Source: Candidatus Bathyarchaeota archaeon (lineage in GTDB: Archaea > Thermoproteota > Bathyarchaeia > Bathyarchaeales > Bathycorpusculaceae). From it: a stretch of 50,334 nt of DNA. Shown one piece after another: positions 25,089-33,669 of the stretch. The DNA is taken from positions 1-50,334 of the forward strand of contig JALHSQ010000173.1 in NCBI GenBank assembly GCA_022865885.1, written 5' to 3'. Position 1 is the stretch's first letter; each line of letters begins with the position of its first letter. Under the pieces are notes generated by a model. That model searched no databases and was not told the origin of the DNA. It was given only the letters and a program-made list of their open reading frames with translations. Both the position numbers and the translations under genes were made by a program.

Positions 25089-26297
25089 TTGAAAAGATTC
25101 CCTTTCCCTGCCATATTGTTCGGAGGTGACTCTGTAAACGCTCTGGGTGTTCTTAGAAACTTGGGAAGAAATGGCGTAGCTGTCTACTACGTTACTGATA
25201 GGAAAACTGAAGCTGTATTTTCAAGATACTGTAAGAGGTCGTTCGTCATCCCTAACATAGAGCGAGACAGAAAAATCCTCATGACTTTTCTGACAAACTT
25301 CGAAAAGAAAATTGGTTCTTCTGCGGTGATCTTTTCTGGTTCTGACATGTTTTGTCTCGGTCTTTCTTCGTTAGAGAACGAGATGAGTCGTGGTTATCAT
25401 GTCCTTCTTCCAAAGAGCGATGTCGTCGAAACTCTAGTCAACAAGAGAAAGTTCTACAGATCCTTAGATAAGTATGCCATATCACATCCAGCCACCTATT
25501 TTCCAGAATCGATTGACGATATCGAGGCAATAAGTAAGGAAACAGGTTATCCTGTCTACGTGAGACCATCTATTTCGCAGGTCTTCAGTGAGATATTTCG
25601 CAAGAAAGGTTTCATTGCACGTTCAAGAGAAGAATTGTTCAAGTACTTCACATTGGCTGCTAGATACAAGATTGATGTTCTAGTTCAAGAGATTGTTCCA
25701 GGTCCTGCAACCAGCATCTTTGGAATTTGTGGATATTTTGATAAGAACGGCGATCCATGTGGACTTTTTGCCTATCGGAGACTAAGAGAATGGCCCCGTG
25801 GATTTGGAAACAACAGTTTAATCGAAAGCATCCCTGTCTGTTCATTGCCCTCAATTAAGACCTGCACCCTAGAATATCTTCACGACCTGAGATATCACGG
25901 ACTGATGGAAGCTGAATTCAAGAAAGACTCAAGAGATGGTCAATTCAAATTTCTTGAAGTCAATGCTCGAAGTTGGTGGCAGAATTCGTTTCCCACGAAG
26001 TGCGGGATTAACTTGGTTTTTGCTGCATACCTTGATGCGATCGGGGAGAAGCCAGATCTCAACGAAGATTACGCAGCAGGCTTAAGGTGGTCGTATTTCC
26101 TAACTGACACGAGGTCGGTGATACCACTGCTCAAAACTGGAGAGATAACAGTCGGTGCTTGGCTTTCCTCATTGCGTATGGTTGATGACTGGGCATATTT
26201 CTCGATAGATGATCTTATTCCTTGGATTCTAAACTCTCAATATACCCTTAATAAACTCGTAAAGGTAAACGTCAGAAGGAACGATTCGATAACCTGA
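25089..26297 (+). CDS. ATP-grasp family ligase
   Basis: The 402-residue protein has a pre-ATP-grasp Rossmann-like domain (residues 6-110, I-L-F-G-G-D-S-V-N-A-L-G-V). The ATP-grasp core follows: the nucleotide-binding strand Y-P-V-Y-V-R-P-S-I-S, a V-L-V-Q-E-I-V-P-G linker, and metal ligands in F-L-E-V-N-A-R-S. Such enzymes join a carboxylate to an amine using ATP. In surface-glycan clusters they often add amino-acid-like groups. The TTG start follows GGAAGGAG. The next gene, a deacetylase-like protein, begins 4 bases after its stop, so they form an operon. Confidence 0.82.
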   Translation: MKRFPFPAILFGGDSVNALGVLRNLGRNGVAVYYVTDRKTEAVFSRYCKRSFVIPNIERDRKILMTFLTNFEKKIGSSAVIFSGSDMFCLGLSSLENEMSRGYHVLLPKSDVVETLVNKRKFYRSLDKYAISHPATYFPESIDDIEAISKETGYPVYVRPSISQVFSEIFRKKGFIARSREELFKYFTLAARYKIDVLVQEIVPGPATSIFGICGYFDKNGDPCGLFAYRRLREWPRGFGNNSLIESIPVCSLPSIKTCTLEYLHDLRYHGLMEAEFKKDSRDGQFKFLEVNARSWWQNSFPTKCGINLVFAAYLDAIGEKPDLNEDYAAGLRWSYFLTDTRSVIPLLKTGEITVGAWLSSLRMVDDWAYFSIDDLIPWILNSQYTLNKLVKVNVRRNDSIT

Positions 26298-26301
26298 AAC
26301 A

Positions 26302-27249
26302 TTGGCAAATGCAAATCAGACGTTGTCATCAAAAGGAATTGTGAGACATATGGATGTTGCGAAATTGCTTAATGAGGTCGTTTCTGACAAGGGCGACTTC
26401 ATGACAAAATATGTTTCGCTCTTCTCTCAACTGTATCACTCGCTGTCTTATTCTATCAAAAGATCTGAGACATGTTATCGCGGTAGCATGCTGATTATTT
26501 CTGTGGATGTTGATGTAGGAAGCAAAGAATTAGGAATCATAAACAAAGGAAAAAACGATGCTAACGTCAACAAGAACACTAGCGAATACAAGATTGGTGA
26601 GATAGAGGAATTCGCACTCCCGATGTTTATGGAAACTTTTGACAGCTTCAAAATTCCAGCAAGTTTCGCTATCAGGGGACAGTTGACCGTAGTAAACGGT
26701 TCTGTTCTGGGGCTTCTTCGTGAGTCATCTGTCAAACATGATATTGCGGCGCATGGATACTCACACCGAAAGTTTACCCAGCTTTCTCGAGAGGAAGCCG
26801 AATCTGAACTGAACATGATCTCGCAAGGAATGGAGAGATTTGGCATCACTCCCAGAACCTTTGTCTTTCCTGCCAACTGCATAGCATATTTAGACCTCCT
26901 TGAGAAGTATGGATACAGCTGCTACAGGGGGTATGGGAATTTCATTGCAGACACTATGTGCATAGAAAAACAAGGAGAGTTGTATAATATCCATCCGAGT
27001 TTTTATGTAGACAAATACACAAAACCTATTTTCTTGAGAAAGATCTTGGATATTTCCACAGCCGCAAAACTGCCGTTTCATATCTGGTTTCATCTGTGGA
27101 ATTTTGGAGAAGGCAAGGACATACAGAGAAGCATCGAAGATATCTTTCTGCCTCTACTCGATTATGCAAAGAAGAAGGAAGAAAATGGATTGCTCACGTT
27201 TGAGACGATGCTTTCAGCTGCTAAGAGAGTTGAGAAGCATGAAGAATAA
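26302..27249 (+). CDS. Polysaccharide-deacetylase-like protein (NodB-type fold)
   Basis: The 315-residue protein carries the metal-site signatures of carbohydrate esterase 4-like proteins: I-S-V-D-V-D-V-G (motif 1 acidic residues) and A-A-H-G-Y-S-H-R-K-F (motif 2 H-x3-H), then F-V-F-P-A-N-C and F-H-I-W-F-H-L-W (late motifs). It has no signal peptide, so it probably acts in the cytoplasm on a glycan intermediate or nucleotide sugar. It starts 4 bases after the ATP-grasp gene (TTG at 26302; ATG at 26350 is an alternative). A frameshifted paralogue lies 3 kb upstream. Confidence 0.8.
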   Translation: MANANQTLSSKGIVRHMDVAKLLNEVVSDKGDFMTKYVSLFSQLYHSLSYSIKRSETCYRGSMLIISVDVDVGSKELGIINKGKNDANVNKNTSEYKIGEIEEFALPMFMETFDSFKIPASFAIRGQLTVVNGSVLGLLRESSVKHDIAAHGYSHRKFTQLSREEAESELNMISQGMERFGITPRTFVFPANCIAYLDLLEKYGYSCYRGYGNFIADTMCIEKQGELYNIHPSFYVDKYTKPIFLRKILDISTAAKLPFHIWFHLWNFGEGKDIQRSIEDIFLPLLDYAKKKEENGLLTFETMLSAAKRVEKHEE

Positions 27250-27416
27250 CGATCAATGCTTGCGCAGAAAAACTCAGTTTGAGGCGCAAGAGATCGATCA
27301 CTAATCATCGCTTAAAGCACAAATATCGCGCGCTATGGTGCTTATGATACATCCAAACCGAAAGAACTTTTAATAATAGGTGCCACCCATCTCTCGATAG
27401 GAATCAAGCTCGAAGG

Positions 27417-28121
27417 ATGGAGATGCGTACGGAGACCAAAAGGAATCTTGCAATATGCATCGTAATCCTCCTTATGCTTTCCCCGATTCTAGTTAGTCGT
27501 GCGGTCGCCACTGATGACGGATTGAACTTGCCCTCAACGCCAATCCAAATTGAAGCCAGTAACGGCACAGAGAGCTACCTTAGCACAAGCTTGAGCGATG
27601 TCCCCTCAGGCTATGATGTGATGAACGGAACGTATCTTGGTTGGTGTGTCGACAAGACGGCAGAAATGGGAAGAAGCCCGGCTACTCATGAAGTGGAATT
27701 GTACTCGAGCATCAACCCGCCAGGGACGTTGGAAAGTGAGAAATGGGGCATGGTCAACTATATCCTGAACCACAAACAAGGAACCATGGACGACATCCAA
27801 CAAGCAATATGGTACTTCATCAATATGCTTGGCACCTCTGGCAACTTTACTCCAACGAGCACTGTGGCTATGGTCATCGTCAACGACACTCTCGCGAATG
27901 GCACCGGTTTTGTCCCTGAAAACGGCCAGACAATAGCGGTCATCTGCTTTCCAATGGTCTTAATTCCCGAGCCAGTCGGCGTCCAAATCACCATCATCGA
28001 AGTTGCGAACAAGGTGATCCCAGAGTTTCCATCATCCGCGATTCCACTGTTGTTCTTAGTGATAACGCTGTCAATGGTGATAATTCACAGAAGAAGATAT
28101 CTACTGACGCATGCGCGCTGA
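27417..28121 (+). CDS. Surface protein with thioester-domain signature and I-P-E-F C-terminal anchor
   Basis: The 234-residue product has a signal peptide (about 1-32), an extracellular domain, and an I-P-E-F-P-S tail followed by a transmembrane helix and R-R-R, the archaeal PEF-CTERM-like sorting layout. The domain contains G-W-C77-V-D and D-I-Q128-Q-A-I-W. Gram-positive thioester domains use a Cys (in C-V/I-D context) and the Gln of a T-Q-x-A-I-W motif to form an internal Cys-Gln thioester for covalent adhesion; both are present at comparable places. The start is an ATG at 27417 or 27423. It would be displayed on the cell surface. Confidence 0.65.
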   Translation: MEMRTETKRNLAICIVILLMLSPILVSRAVATDDGLNLPSTPIQIEASNGTESYLSTSLSDVPSGYDVMNGTYLGWCVDKTAEMGRSPATHEVELYSSINPPGTLESEKWGMVNYILNHKQGTMDDIQQAIWYFINMLGTSGNFTPTSTVAMVIVNDTLANGTGFVPENGQTIAVICFPMVLIPEPVGVQITIIEVANKVIPEFPSSAIPLLFLVITLSMVIIHRRRYLLTHAR

Positions 28122-28268
28122 GTTTATATGTTAGAACTGTTTCTGCTTCAATATAGACCATTTTGAGTTCAGTATTAGTCTCCCTTTTGGGAATGCTTCT
28201 AAAGAGTTAATCTCCAAATAGAAGAAAACGAGCTGCTACAGAGACTTTCAGAAACAGAAAAAACAGGC

Positions 28269-28436
28269 ATGGCAAAAAGTGTAACAGCCAACGTCCAAGA
28301 CGAACCATCTTGCAATTGGAAAGCCGAAAATGCCTGCAAGATTAGAGCACTACTACCATGCCTCTACGCCGCCATAGGTAAAGGAAACTTTGGAAGATGG
28401 TTGTATGCTGAGGATAAAAGAACTAAACGAATATGA
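28269..28436 (+). CDS. Possible small Cys-containing protein, unknown
   Basis: A 55-residue frame starts at an ATG (28269) and overlaps the beginning of the acyltransferase gene in another frame. The middle (S-C-N-W-K-A-E-N-A-C-K-I-R-A-L-L-P-C-L-Y-A-A-I-G-K-G) has protein-like composition, and the same frame stays open upstream for about 20 codons without a start. It may be the end of a decayed gene rather than an active one. Confidence 0.2.
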   Translation: MAKSVTANVQDEPSCNWKAENACKIRALLPCLYAAIGKGNFGRWLYAEDKRTKRI

Positions 28437-29559
28437 CCAATTTGCAGAATTGCGCGAACAGTGGAACGATGTTTTGAGCAAGAGCAAGGACAATGAAGTA
28501 TTTCTGACGTGGGAGTGGCTATCAACTTGGTGGAGACATTATGGAAAAGAAAGAGAGCTTACGATTTTGCTTGCAGAAGATGGAGAAAAGATTGTTGGAA
28601 TAGCCCCTCTCATGCGTTCGATCTACAATCTATTCGGACTCAAACTCCGGAAAATCCAGTTCATAGGAGCTGAGCACACAGACTATCGCAATTTCATTCT
28701 AACCGCAAAAGGATCAGAGTGCTCGAAGCTTTTCATAAAATATCTAAGTAAGCTCAGCTGGGATTGCCTGGAATTCGGAGACATTCCTGAAACTGCTGAA
28801 TCTGTCGCCATTTTGCGCACGATGCTAGGGAAAACACACATGCAAAATGAGATGGTGGTAAGCAATTGCTTTTACATACCTCTTTGTGTCTCGTGGGATG
28901 TTTTTTTAAAAGCGAGAAGCGAAAGTATGAGGAGAAACCTGCGTAGACGTCTTAGAAGATTGGAAGAGAAACACAAAGTGACATTAAGTAGACAAGATGA
29001 CATTGATTCTGTGCAACAAGGTGTCGAAGCCTTCGTTGATTTACATCAAAGAGAGTGGAGTTCAAAAGGTTTTGAAGGATCATTCGGTGTGGATCCAGAA
29101 TTTCGGCATTTCATATTAGACGTGTCAAAATGTTTTGCAGAGAAGAAATGGTTGAATCTGTCTTTCCTAACAGTTGATGACGTGCCGATTTCGGGAGGAT
29201 TGAATTTTGAGTACAACAATATCTTTTACCTTTATCATTGTGGTTATGATCCTGAATATTATAGGTTTGGAGTCGGCAACCTTCTAATTAGTCGTCTAAT
29301 CCAAGATTCAATTCAAAAGGGCATGGCGAAATTTGATTTCTTGGCGGGGACAGAGTCGTACAAAAGAAGTTGGGCTTCTCTAAGTCGCAAAAATCTTGAA
29401 GTTGGATTTATCAGAAACCGTTTGCTTCCTGTTCTCTATGATAGAATAACTAGGAGTAAAGAATACGATTGGATAAAGAGTAACAATAGAGGATACCTAC
29501 GTAAGCTGAAAGCTATTGCGCGAACACACTGTCCTTCCCTTTACGGAGCCCTGAGATGA
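28405..29559 (+). CDS. CelD/BcsL-type GNAT acyltransferase
   Basis: The 384-residue protein matches the acyltransferase family named after cellulose-synthesis proteins CelD/BcsL. An N-terminal half with L-R-E-Q-W-N-D-V-L and F-L-T-W-E-W-L-S-T-W-W is followed by the GNAT half with Y-Y-R-F-G-V-G-N-L-L-I (acyl-CoA pyrophosphate loop region) and F-D-F-L-A-G-T-E-S-Y-K-R-S-W. It likely acylates an amino sugar in the surface glycan. I prefer the ATG at 28405 because family members begin there; a TTG at 28390 is an alternative. It precedes the aminotransferase by 35 bases. Confidence 0.8.
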   Translation: MLRIKELNEYDQFAELREQWNDVLSKSKDNEVFLTWEWLSTWWRHYGKERELTILLAEDGEKIVGIAPLMRSIYNLFGLKLRKIQFIGAEHTDYRNFILTAKGSECSKLFIKYLSKLSWDCLEFGDIPETAESVAILRTMLGKTHMQNEMVVSNCFYIPLCVSWDVFLKARSESMRRNLRRRLRRLEEKHKVTLSRQDDIDSVQQGVEAFVDLHQREWSSKGFEGSFGVDPEFRHFILDVSKCFAEKKWLNLSFLTVDDVPISGGLNFEYNNIFYLYHCGYDPEYYRFGVGNLLISRLIQDSIQKGMAKFDFLAGTESYKRSWASLSRKNLEVGFIRNRLLPVLYDRITRSKEYDWIKSNNRGYLRKLKAIARTHCPSLYGALR

Positions 29560-29594
29560 TGGGCGAAAGACTCCTTTTGTTCCAAGGTTGTTAA

Positions 29595-30860
29595 ATGCGT
29601 TCATGGAGAATGGGCCAAATGACAGGCAGCTCGACCGGTGCGAATATGATACTAGATGAAATTGAGGAGGAAATTGCCGAATACATAGGAACCCGGTATG
29701 CTGTTGTTTGCTCTTCTGCTAGAAGTTCTATTCGATTTTCTCTCTTATCCTTGGGAATTGGACATGGTGACGAAGTATTAGTTCCTGATCTAGTTCCCGA
29801 AGAATTGCCGATCACAGTCTTCTGTACTGGCGCCTCACCCAGATTCTGTGACGTGGACAGACGAACCTGTGCAATGTCCTTTACACGCTTTCAACAATCC
29901 CTTCGGTCAAACACAAAAGCCGTCATTTTCGCTCAGCTTTACGGCTTGCCAGCAGACCCCTCTCCCATAAAAGAAATCACTGAAGAAAGGGAAATAGCAC
30001 TAATAGAAGATGCCTCACAAGCCCTAGGGGCTAGCATAAACGGTAAAAAAGCAGGGGCATGTGGGCATGTTGGTATTCTGAACTTCAACAAATCTCTGAA
30101 TGTCCCCTTAGGTGCGGCAGTAACAACAAACGATAAGGAACTTGCATCGAGAATAAAATCAAATAGAGCGAAATATGAAACCAAGTCGCTCTTCGCCTCA
30201 TTGTGTTATCATATAATGGAGCTTTCCGGGCTTAAGGCAAAAGAGATTATTCAAGTTGTTTTCTGGGGCGACAAATATCTCTACAAACTAATGCATGAAA
30301 CCCTTGCGAAAAAGCATTTCCAAGAAATTGAAGGATGGACAAAAGTCAATGCTGATGCTCTTGAAATGTGGGGTTCTAATTCACTTACCGCAACCATAAT
30401 CAACCAACTTATAGCGCATTGTGACGGGAGGTATTGGCACCGTCGAAAACTAGAGAAAATTGAAATCATGCTCTTGAAGAAAGAGTTTGAGAACTTGGGC
30501 AACTATTTGCAAGATCGTAGAAAATCAGCTAAGATGTATGATGAGTACCTCAAGCAGGGTGGGTACGAAAAAATTCTTGTTCCTCCCAATTCCATTTCTT
30601 CCTACAAAAAATACCCTATTCTCTTTTCTGAGAAGACTAGGCTTTCGAAATGCATTAAAGAACTGACTCGGGCAGGTTTCATAGTGGACTACCGGTACAA
30701 ACCGTTACATATGTCACCATCCTTCGGAGTGATGAACGAGGATTCCAATTTCAAGGAAGCAATATACATTTTAGAGCATTTGCTTCCTCTGCCTATCACA
30801 TTAAGCATGAAACCTGAAAAAATAGAACAAGCTGCCTCAATTGTGAACCTTAATTCATAG
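29595..30860 (+). CDS. DegT/DnrJ/EryC1-family aminotransferase
   Basis: The 421-residue PLP enzyme would aminate a keto-sugar nucleotide. The cofactor aspartate D139 (I-E-D-A-S-Q-A-L-G-A) and the Schiff-base lysine K166 (N-F-N-K-S-L-N-V) are in place, with the usual early S-S-A-R-S-S-I loop for phosphate contact. The protein has an insertion of about 70 residues after about residue 205 that is unusual for the family (around W-G-D-K-Y-L-Y-K). With the acyltransferase just upstream it would give an N-acylated amino sugar. Confidence 0.85.
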   Translation: MRSWRMGQMTGSSTGANMILDEIEEEIAEYIGTRYAVVCSSARSSIRFSLLSLGIGHGDEVLVPDLVPEELPITVFCTGASPRFCDVDRRTCAMSFTRFQQSLRSNTKAVIFAQLYGLPADPSPIKEITEEREIALIEDASQALGASINGKKAGACGHVGILNFNKSLNVPLGAAVTTNDKELASRIKSNRAKYETKSLFASLCYHIMELSGLKAKEIIQVVFWGDKYLYKLMHETLAKKHFQEIEGWTKVNADALEMWGSNSLTATIINQLIAHCDGRYWHRRKLEKIEIMLLKKEFENLGNYLQDRRKSAKMYDEYLKQGGYEKILVPPNSISSYKKYPILFSEKTRLSKCIKELTRAGFIVDYRYKPLHMSPSFGVMNEDSNFKEAIYILEHLLPLPITLSMKPEKIEQAASIVNLNS

Positions 30861-30863
30861 GTC

Positions 30864-31007
30864 TTGTTGAAACCATTCACACCTGGAACAGCGTGCGTTA
30901 CTGCAAAGCACACGGAGAATGTGAATGGGCCTGTTTCTGCTCTTGGAGGAAAGCTTGGCTTAAAAGATTGGATTCCAAACCAGAAAATGATGAGTGGACA
31001 TAAGTGA
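30864..31007 (+). CDS. Possible small protein or relic, unknown
   Basis: A 47-residue frame starts at tandem TTG codons (30864/30867) just after the aminotransferase stop. The text (G-P-V-S-A-L-G-G-K-L-G-L-K-D-W-I-P-N-Q-K) has protein-like composition but matches nothing I know. It may be the remnant of a longer gene. Confidence 0.2.
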   Translation: MLKPFTPGTACVTAKHTENVNGPVSALGGKLGLKDWIPNQKMMSGHK

Positions 31008-31118
31008 TACAAAGAGAATCAACCTCAGAATTCAAGACACATGGAGCAGGCCACGATGGGTTACCCGCACTGAAGCAAGTAATAACGTTGGTTTAAGAAT
31101 AGAAAAGAGGAATCCGAA

Positions 31119-31949
31119 ATGCTCATAAAGAATAGCTTGGCAGGTTTTGCAATCGTTGCTATGCTTGTTCTAGGCACGATTTCATTAGTTGTCTCAATCA
31201 GTTATGATTCATCCATACTTGCGTTAGTAGGCCTTGGCTTATGCTTCTGGGGGGTACTCCTTCTCTACATCACACCTGAAGAATTCACGAGAAAAATCCT
31301 GCAAGAAGTCTCGTTATCACCTGCACTCACAACGCTAAATCTGATGATACAGGAGCTACGGTACAAAGGAAACCCAACGTACTTACCGCCAAAATACTTC
31401 ACAAGCCCAGAAACCACTAAAGTATACGTGTCAAAACGTAAAGGTGCAAACCTTCCAACACCAGAACAAATCCAAGAGTACAAGGACCAACCAGTAGCCA
31501 GAACCAAACAGGGCATGTTGTTCACGCCGCCAGGCATTCAACTGTCAAAACTGCTGGAAAGGTCGCTTGGAAAAAGCTTCATCAGAACAAACCTCAAAGG
31601 CTTGCAGCAGAACCTTCCAAGACTGTTCATTGAAAATCTGGAGATCGCTGAAAACCTAGAGATGCAAGTAGAAGACGACCTGACAAGAAGAAAAGAAGAC
31701 CATCACACATCCCAAACTCCGACAAAAAATACGATAATCCACGTAAGAATAGCCAAACCATTCTGCGCAGACATTTCCCAAGAGGCTGAAATCCCACTAT
31801 CTTCGGTCGCCCTAGTTGGCGACCCAATCAGCAGCGCCATCGCCATAGCCTTAACCAAAGCAACAAGCAAACCCATACGAATAATGGACACCAAAAACTC
31901 CGAGGACGGCAACGTCTTAGAAGCTACCTACGAAACCATAGAGGAATGA
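31119..31949 (+). CDS. Membrane protein with cytoplasmic domain, unknown function
   Basis: The 276-residue product has two N-terminal transmembrane helices (about 7-30 and 35-55, containing L-L-L-Y-I-T-P-E-E-F) followed by a soluble part of 220 residues. That part includes S-P-A-L-T-T-L-N-L-M-I-Q-E-L-R-Y-K-G and Y-L-P-P-K, and a beta-rich C-terminal domain with V-A-L-V-G-D-P-I-S-S-A-I-A. The pattern is shared by many uncharacterised archaeal proteins near DUF1616 genes. It is the first of three consecutive plus-strand genes (next start 5 bases after its stop). Confidence 0.6.
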   Translation: MLIKNSLAGFAIVAMLVLGTISLVVSISYDSSILALVGLGLCFWGVLLLYITPEEFTRKILQEVSLSPALTTLNLMIQELRYKGNPTYLPPKYFTSPETTKVYVSKRKGANLPTPEQIQEYKDQPVARTKQGMLFTPPGIQLSKLLERSLGKSFIRTNLKGLQQNLPRLFIENLEIAENLEMQVEDDLTRRKEDHHTSQTPTKNTIIHVRIAKPFCADISQEAEIPLSSVALVGDPISSAIAIALTKATSKPIRIMDTKNSEDGNVLEATYETIEE

Positions 31950-31953
31950 CACC

Positions 31954-32166
31954 ATGAACTTCCCACTGTCTTTTTGGGACATAAGCCTATGGCTAGCCGT
32001 CACAGCCATAATCCTACTTGTAACATCAGAACTAGTCTCCCCCTACTACGGAAAAACAAACCTAGCCATAAACAAGAAAAGGCTAAGAAACACTGCACTG
32101 GCGGTCTCGATACTTTTCCTGATAACCGTGGCAATACGAATAGTCAACATAATAACCGCACCATAA
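31954..32166 (+). CDS. Small two-span membrane protein, unknown function
   Basis: The 70-residue protein has two hydrophobic helices (about 8-27 and 46-66), joined by a basic loop with Y-Y-G-K-T-N-L-A-I-N-K-K-R-L-R-N. It starts 5 bases after the preceding gene and is probably a subunit or partner of that membrane protein. A GAGGAATGACACC stretch upstream of the ATG could provide the ribosome-binding site. Confidence 0.6.
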   Translation: MNFPLSFWDISLWLAVTAIILLVTSELVSPYYGKTNLAINKKRLRNTALAVSILFLITVAIRIVNIITAP

Positions 32167-32244
32167 AACACAAACAGCTTCAAACAAGCATAAACCCTAA
32201 AACCTTCAACACACCCAAAAACCGTAACTAAGGCGCCAATAAAA

Positions 32245-32898
32245 TTGCCCGAACAAACCTCTCAAGACAAATTGGATGAGCAGATAATCCACATCGTGAA
32301 AACGGCAAAACCAGCAAGCGTTCAACAACTAATCGACCTAGTTCAAACAGTATCACCATCAACACCCAAACAGGAAATATTGGGCCAAGTACTGCGCTTG
32401 GAACAAGAAGGAAAAATCCTTCTCAAACCACAACAAACTTCAACACCAGAAAAACTCTCCAGCTACCTACGTTCAAACCATGCCCTCTGGTACTGGATCA
32501 CCATAACACTTGCAGCAGCGACAACCTTAGTCGTATTCAGCATCCCAGAGGACTCTTTCCCACTAGTATACGTAAGATACGTTTTAGGTGCAATCTTTGT
32601 TCTCTGGCTGCCAGGCTACGCCTTCATAAAAGCCCTGTTTCCACAAAACCTTCCTTTCACACACAACCTAGCACATTCACTCGGTACATCTGAGAAAAAC
32701 TTGGACGCAATAGAGCGCACAGCTCTAAGCATGGGAATGAGCATAGCACTAACCCCATTAGTGGGCCTACTGCTAAACTACACTCCATGGGGCATTCGTC
32801 AAACACCAATCGTCCTAAGCCTACTAGCATTAACCACAATCTTCGCAACAGCCGCAATCATAAGAGAACAACAAACCAGAATCCCTAAAAAAGCATAA
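32245..32898 (+). CDS. DUF1616 membrane-half protein with N-terminal winged-helix-like region
   Basis: The 217-residue product starts with a soluble helical region (residues 1-70, L-D-E-Q-I-I-H-I-V-K through L-R-L-E-Q-E-G-K-I-L-L-K-P), of winged-helix appearance. Four transmembrane helices follow with the DUF1616 pattern Y-V-R-Y-V-L-G-A-I-F-V-L-W-L-P-G-Y-A and L-D-A-I-E-R-T-A-L-S-M-G-M-S-I-A-L-T-P. The extracellular C-terminal domain typical of full-length DUF1616 proteins is absent; a similar domain is encoded alone at 12088. The start codon is a TTG at 32245. Confidence 0.75.
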   Translation: MPEQTSQDKLDEQIIHIVKTAKPASVQQLIDLVQTVSPSTPKQEILGQVLRLEQEGKILLKPQQTSTPEKLSSYLRSNHALWYWITITLAAATTLVVFSIPEDSFPLVYVRYVLGAIFVLWLPGYAFIKALFPQNLPFTHNLAHSLGTSEKNLDAIERTALSMGMSIALTPLVGLLLNYTPWGIRQTPIVLSLLALTTIFATAAIIREQQTRIPKKA

Positions 32899-32994
32899 AC
32901 ACGAACGGCGGCCGGAGTGCAATTACATTACCTAGAAGAACCTTTCGCGACTATCTGAATATGGCAAACCCGCCATCAAAGAAAACGCGCGGAT

Positions 32995-33390
32995 TCAAAA
33001 TCTACCTGAACCATAGGTCCCAATTGCCTTTTCTAGCGTGCGTTGACTCGCACGGCTCAATTTTGTCTTCTTCAGTCTCGTTCCTGCCTGAGTATCCTCC
33101 ACTTTGTACCCCTGCTTTCTAATCTCTTCTCTAATGTCATCCGCCACTCCCCAATCTTTTCGCTCCCGGGCTTCTTGGCGCAGTCTCAATGATTCCTTGA
33201 TTTCCTCGGACATCTCCTCTTCAGCCACTTCTAGTTCGATTGACTTCTCTTCTTCAGTGCAATCTGCTTTCTCCAGTACACTTTCGCGTCCATCTATGGA
33301 TCTTCTGCGTTGAAGCATCCGTCCTCCGGCAACAACTGAAACCAGCGAGACCCAAAACAACGCTAAGATCTCTTCATACATTCTTATCAC
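32995..33390 (-). CDS. Membrane-anchored protein with CysRS C-terminal-like segment
   Basis: The 131-residue product has an N-terminal transmembrane helix (about 5-24), a Glu/Lys-rich helical linker (30-65), and a segment L-R-L-R-Q-E-A-R-E-R-K-D-W-G-V-A-D-D-I-R-E-E-I ... V-E-D-T-Q-A-G-T-R-L-K. This closely follows the C-terminal segment of cysteinyl-tRNA synthetase (R-x-A-R-x-x-K-D-W-x-x-A-D-x-I-R-x-x-L ... D-T-x-x-G-T-x-W). No synthetase catalytic domain is present. It stands alone between two plus-strand genes. A role in binding tRNA-Cys or RNA at the membrane is possible but speculative. Confidence 0.65.
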   Translation of the reverse strand: MIRMYEEILALFWVSLVSVVAGGRMLQRRRSIDGRESVLEKADCTEEEKSIELEVAEEEMSEEIKESLRLRQEARERKDWGVADDIREEIRKQGYKVEDTQAGTRLKKTKLSRASQRTLEKAIGTYGSGRF

Positions 33391-33669
33391 TAGTATCCTC
33401 GTATTGACAGCGTAAAAGCGAAGCTACCGAATAGAAATACGGTCAAATCGCTCATATTCCACAGATTGATACATGCAAGATCGATCGGTAGACCCTGCTC
33501 CGTCTGCTCACAGAAGTCCATGCTTCTGACATTATACCCTAAATGGAAAACCCCCAAAAAACATGTAAATCAAGCAAACACAACCCCAAAACGTCCTTGC
33601 ACGCCTGAAACCAGCAGCGAAAGACTTACTCCAACTCCATAAAACCTTTAACGCCAAAAAACAACGCTC

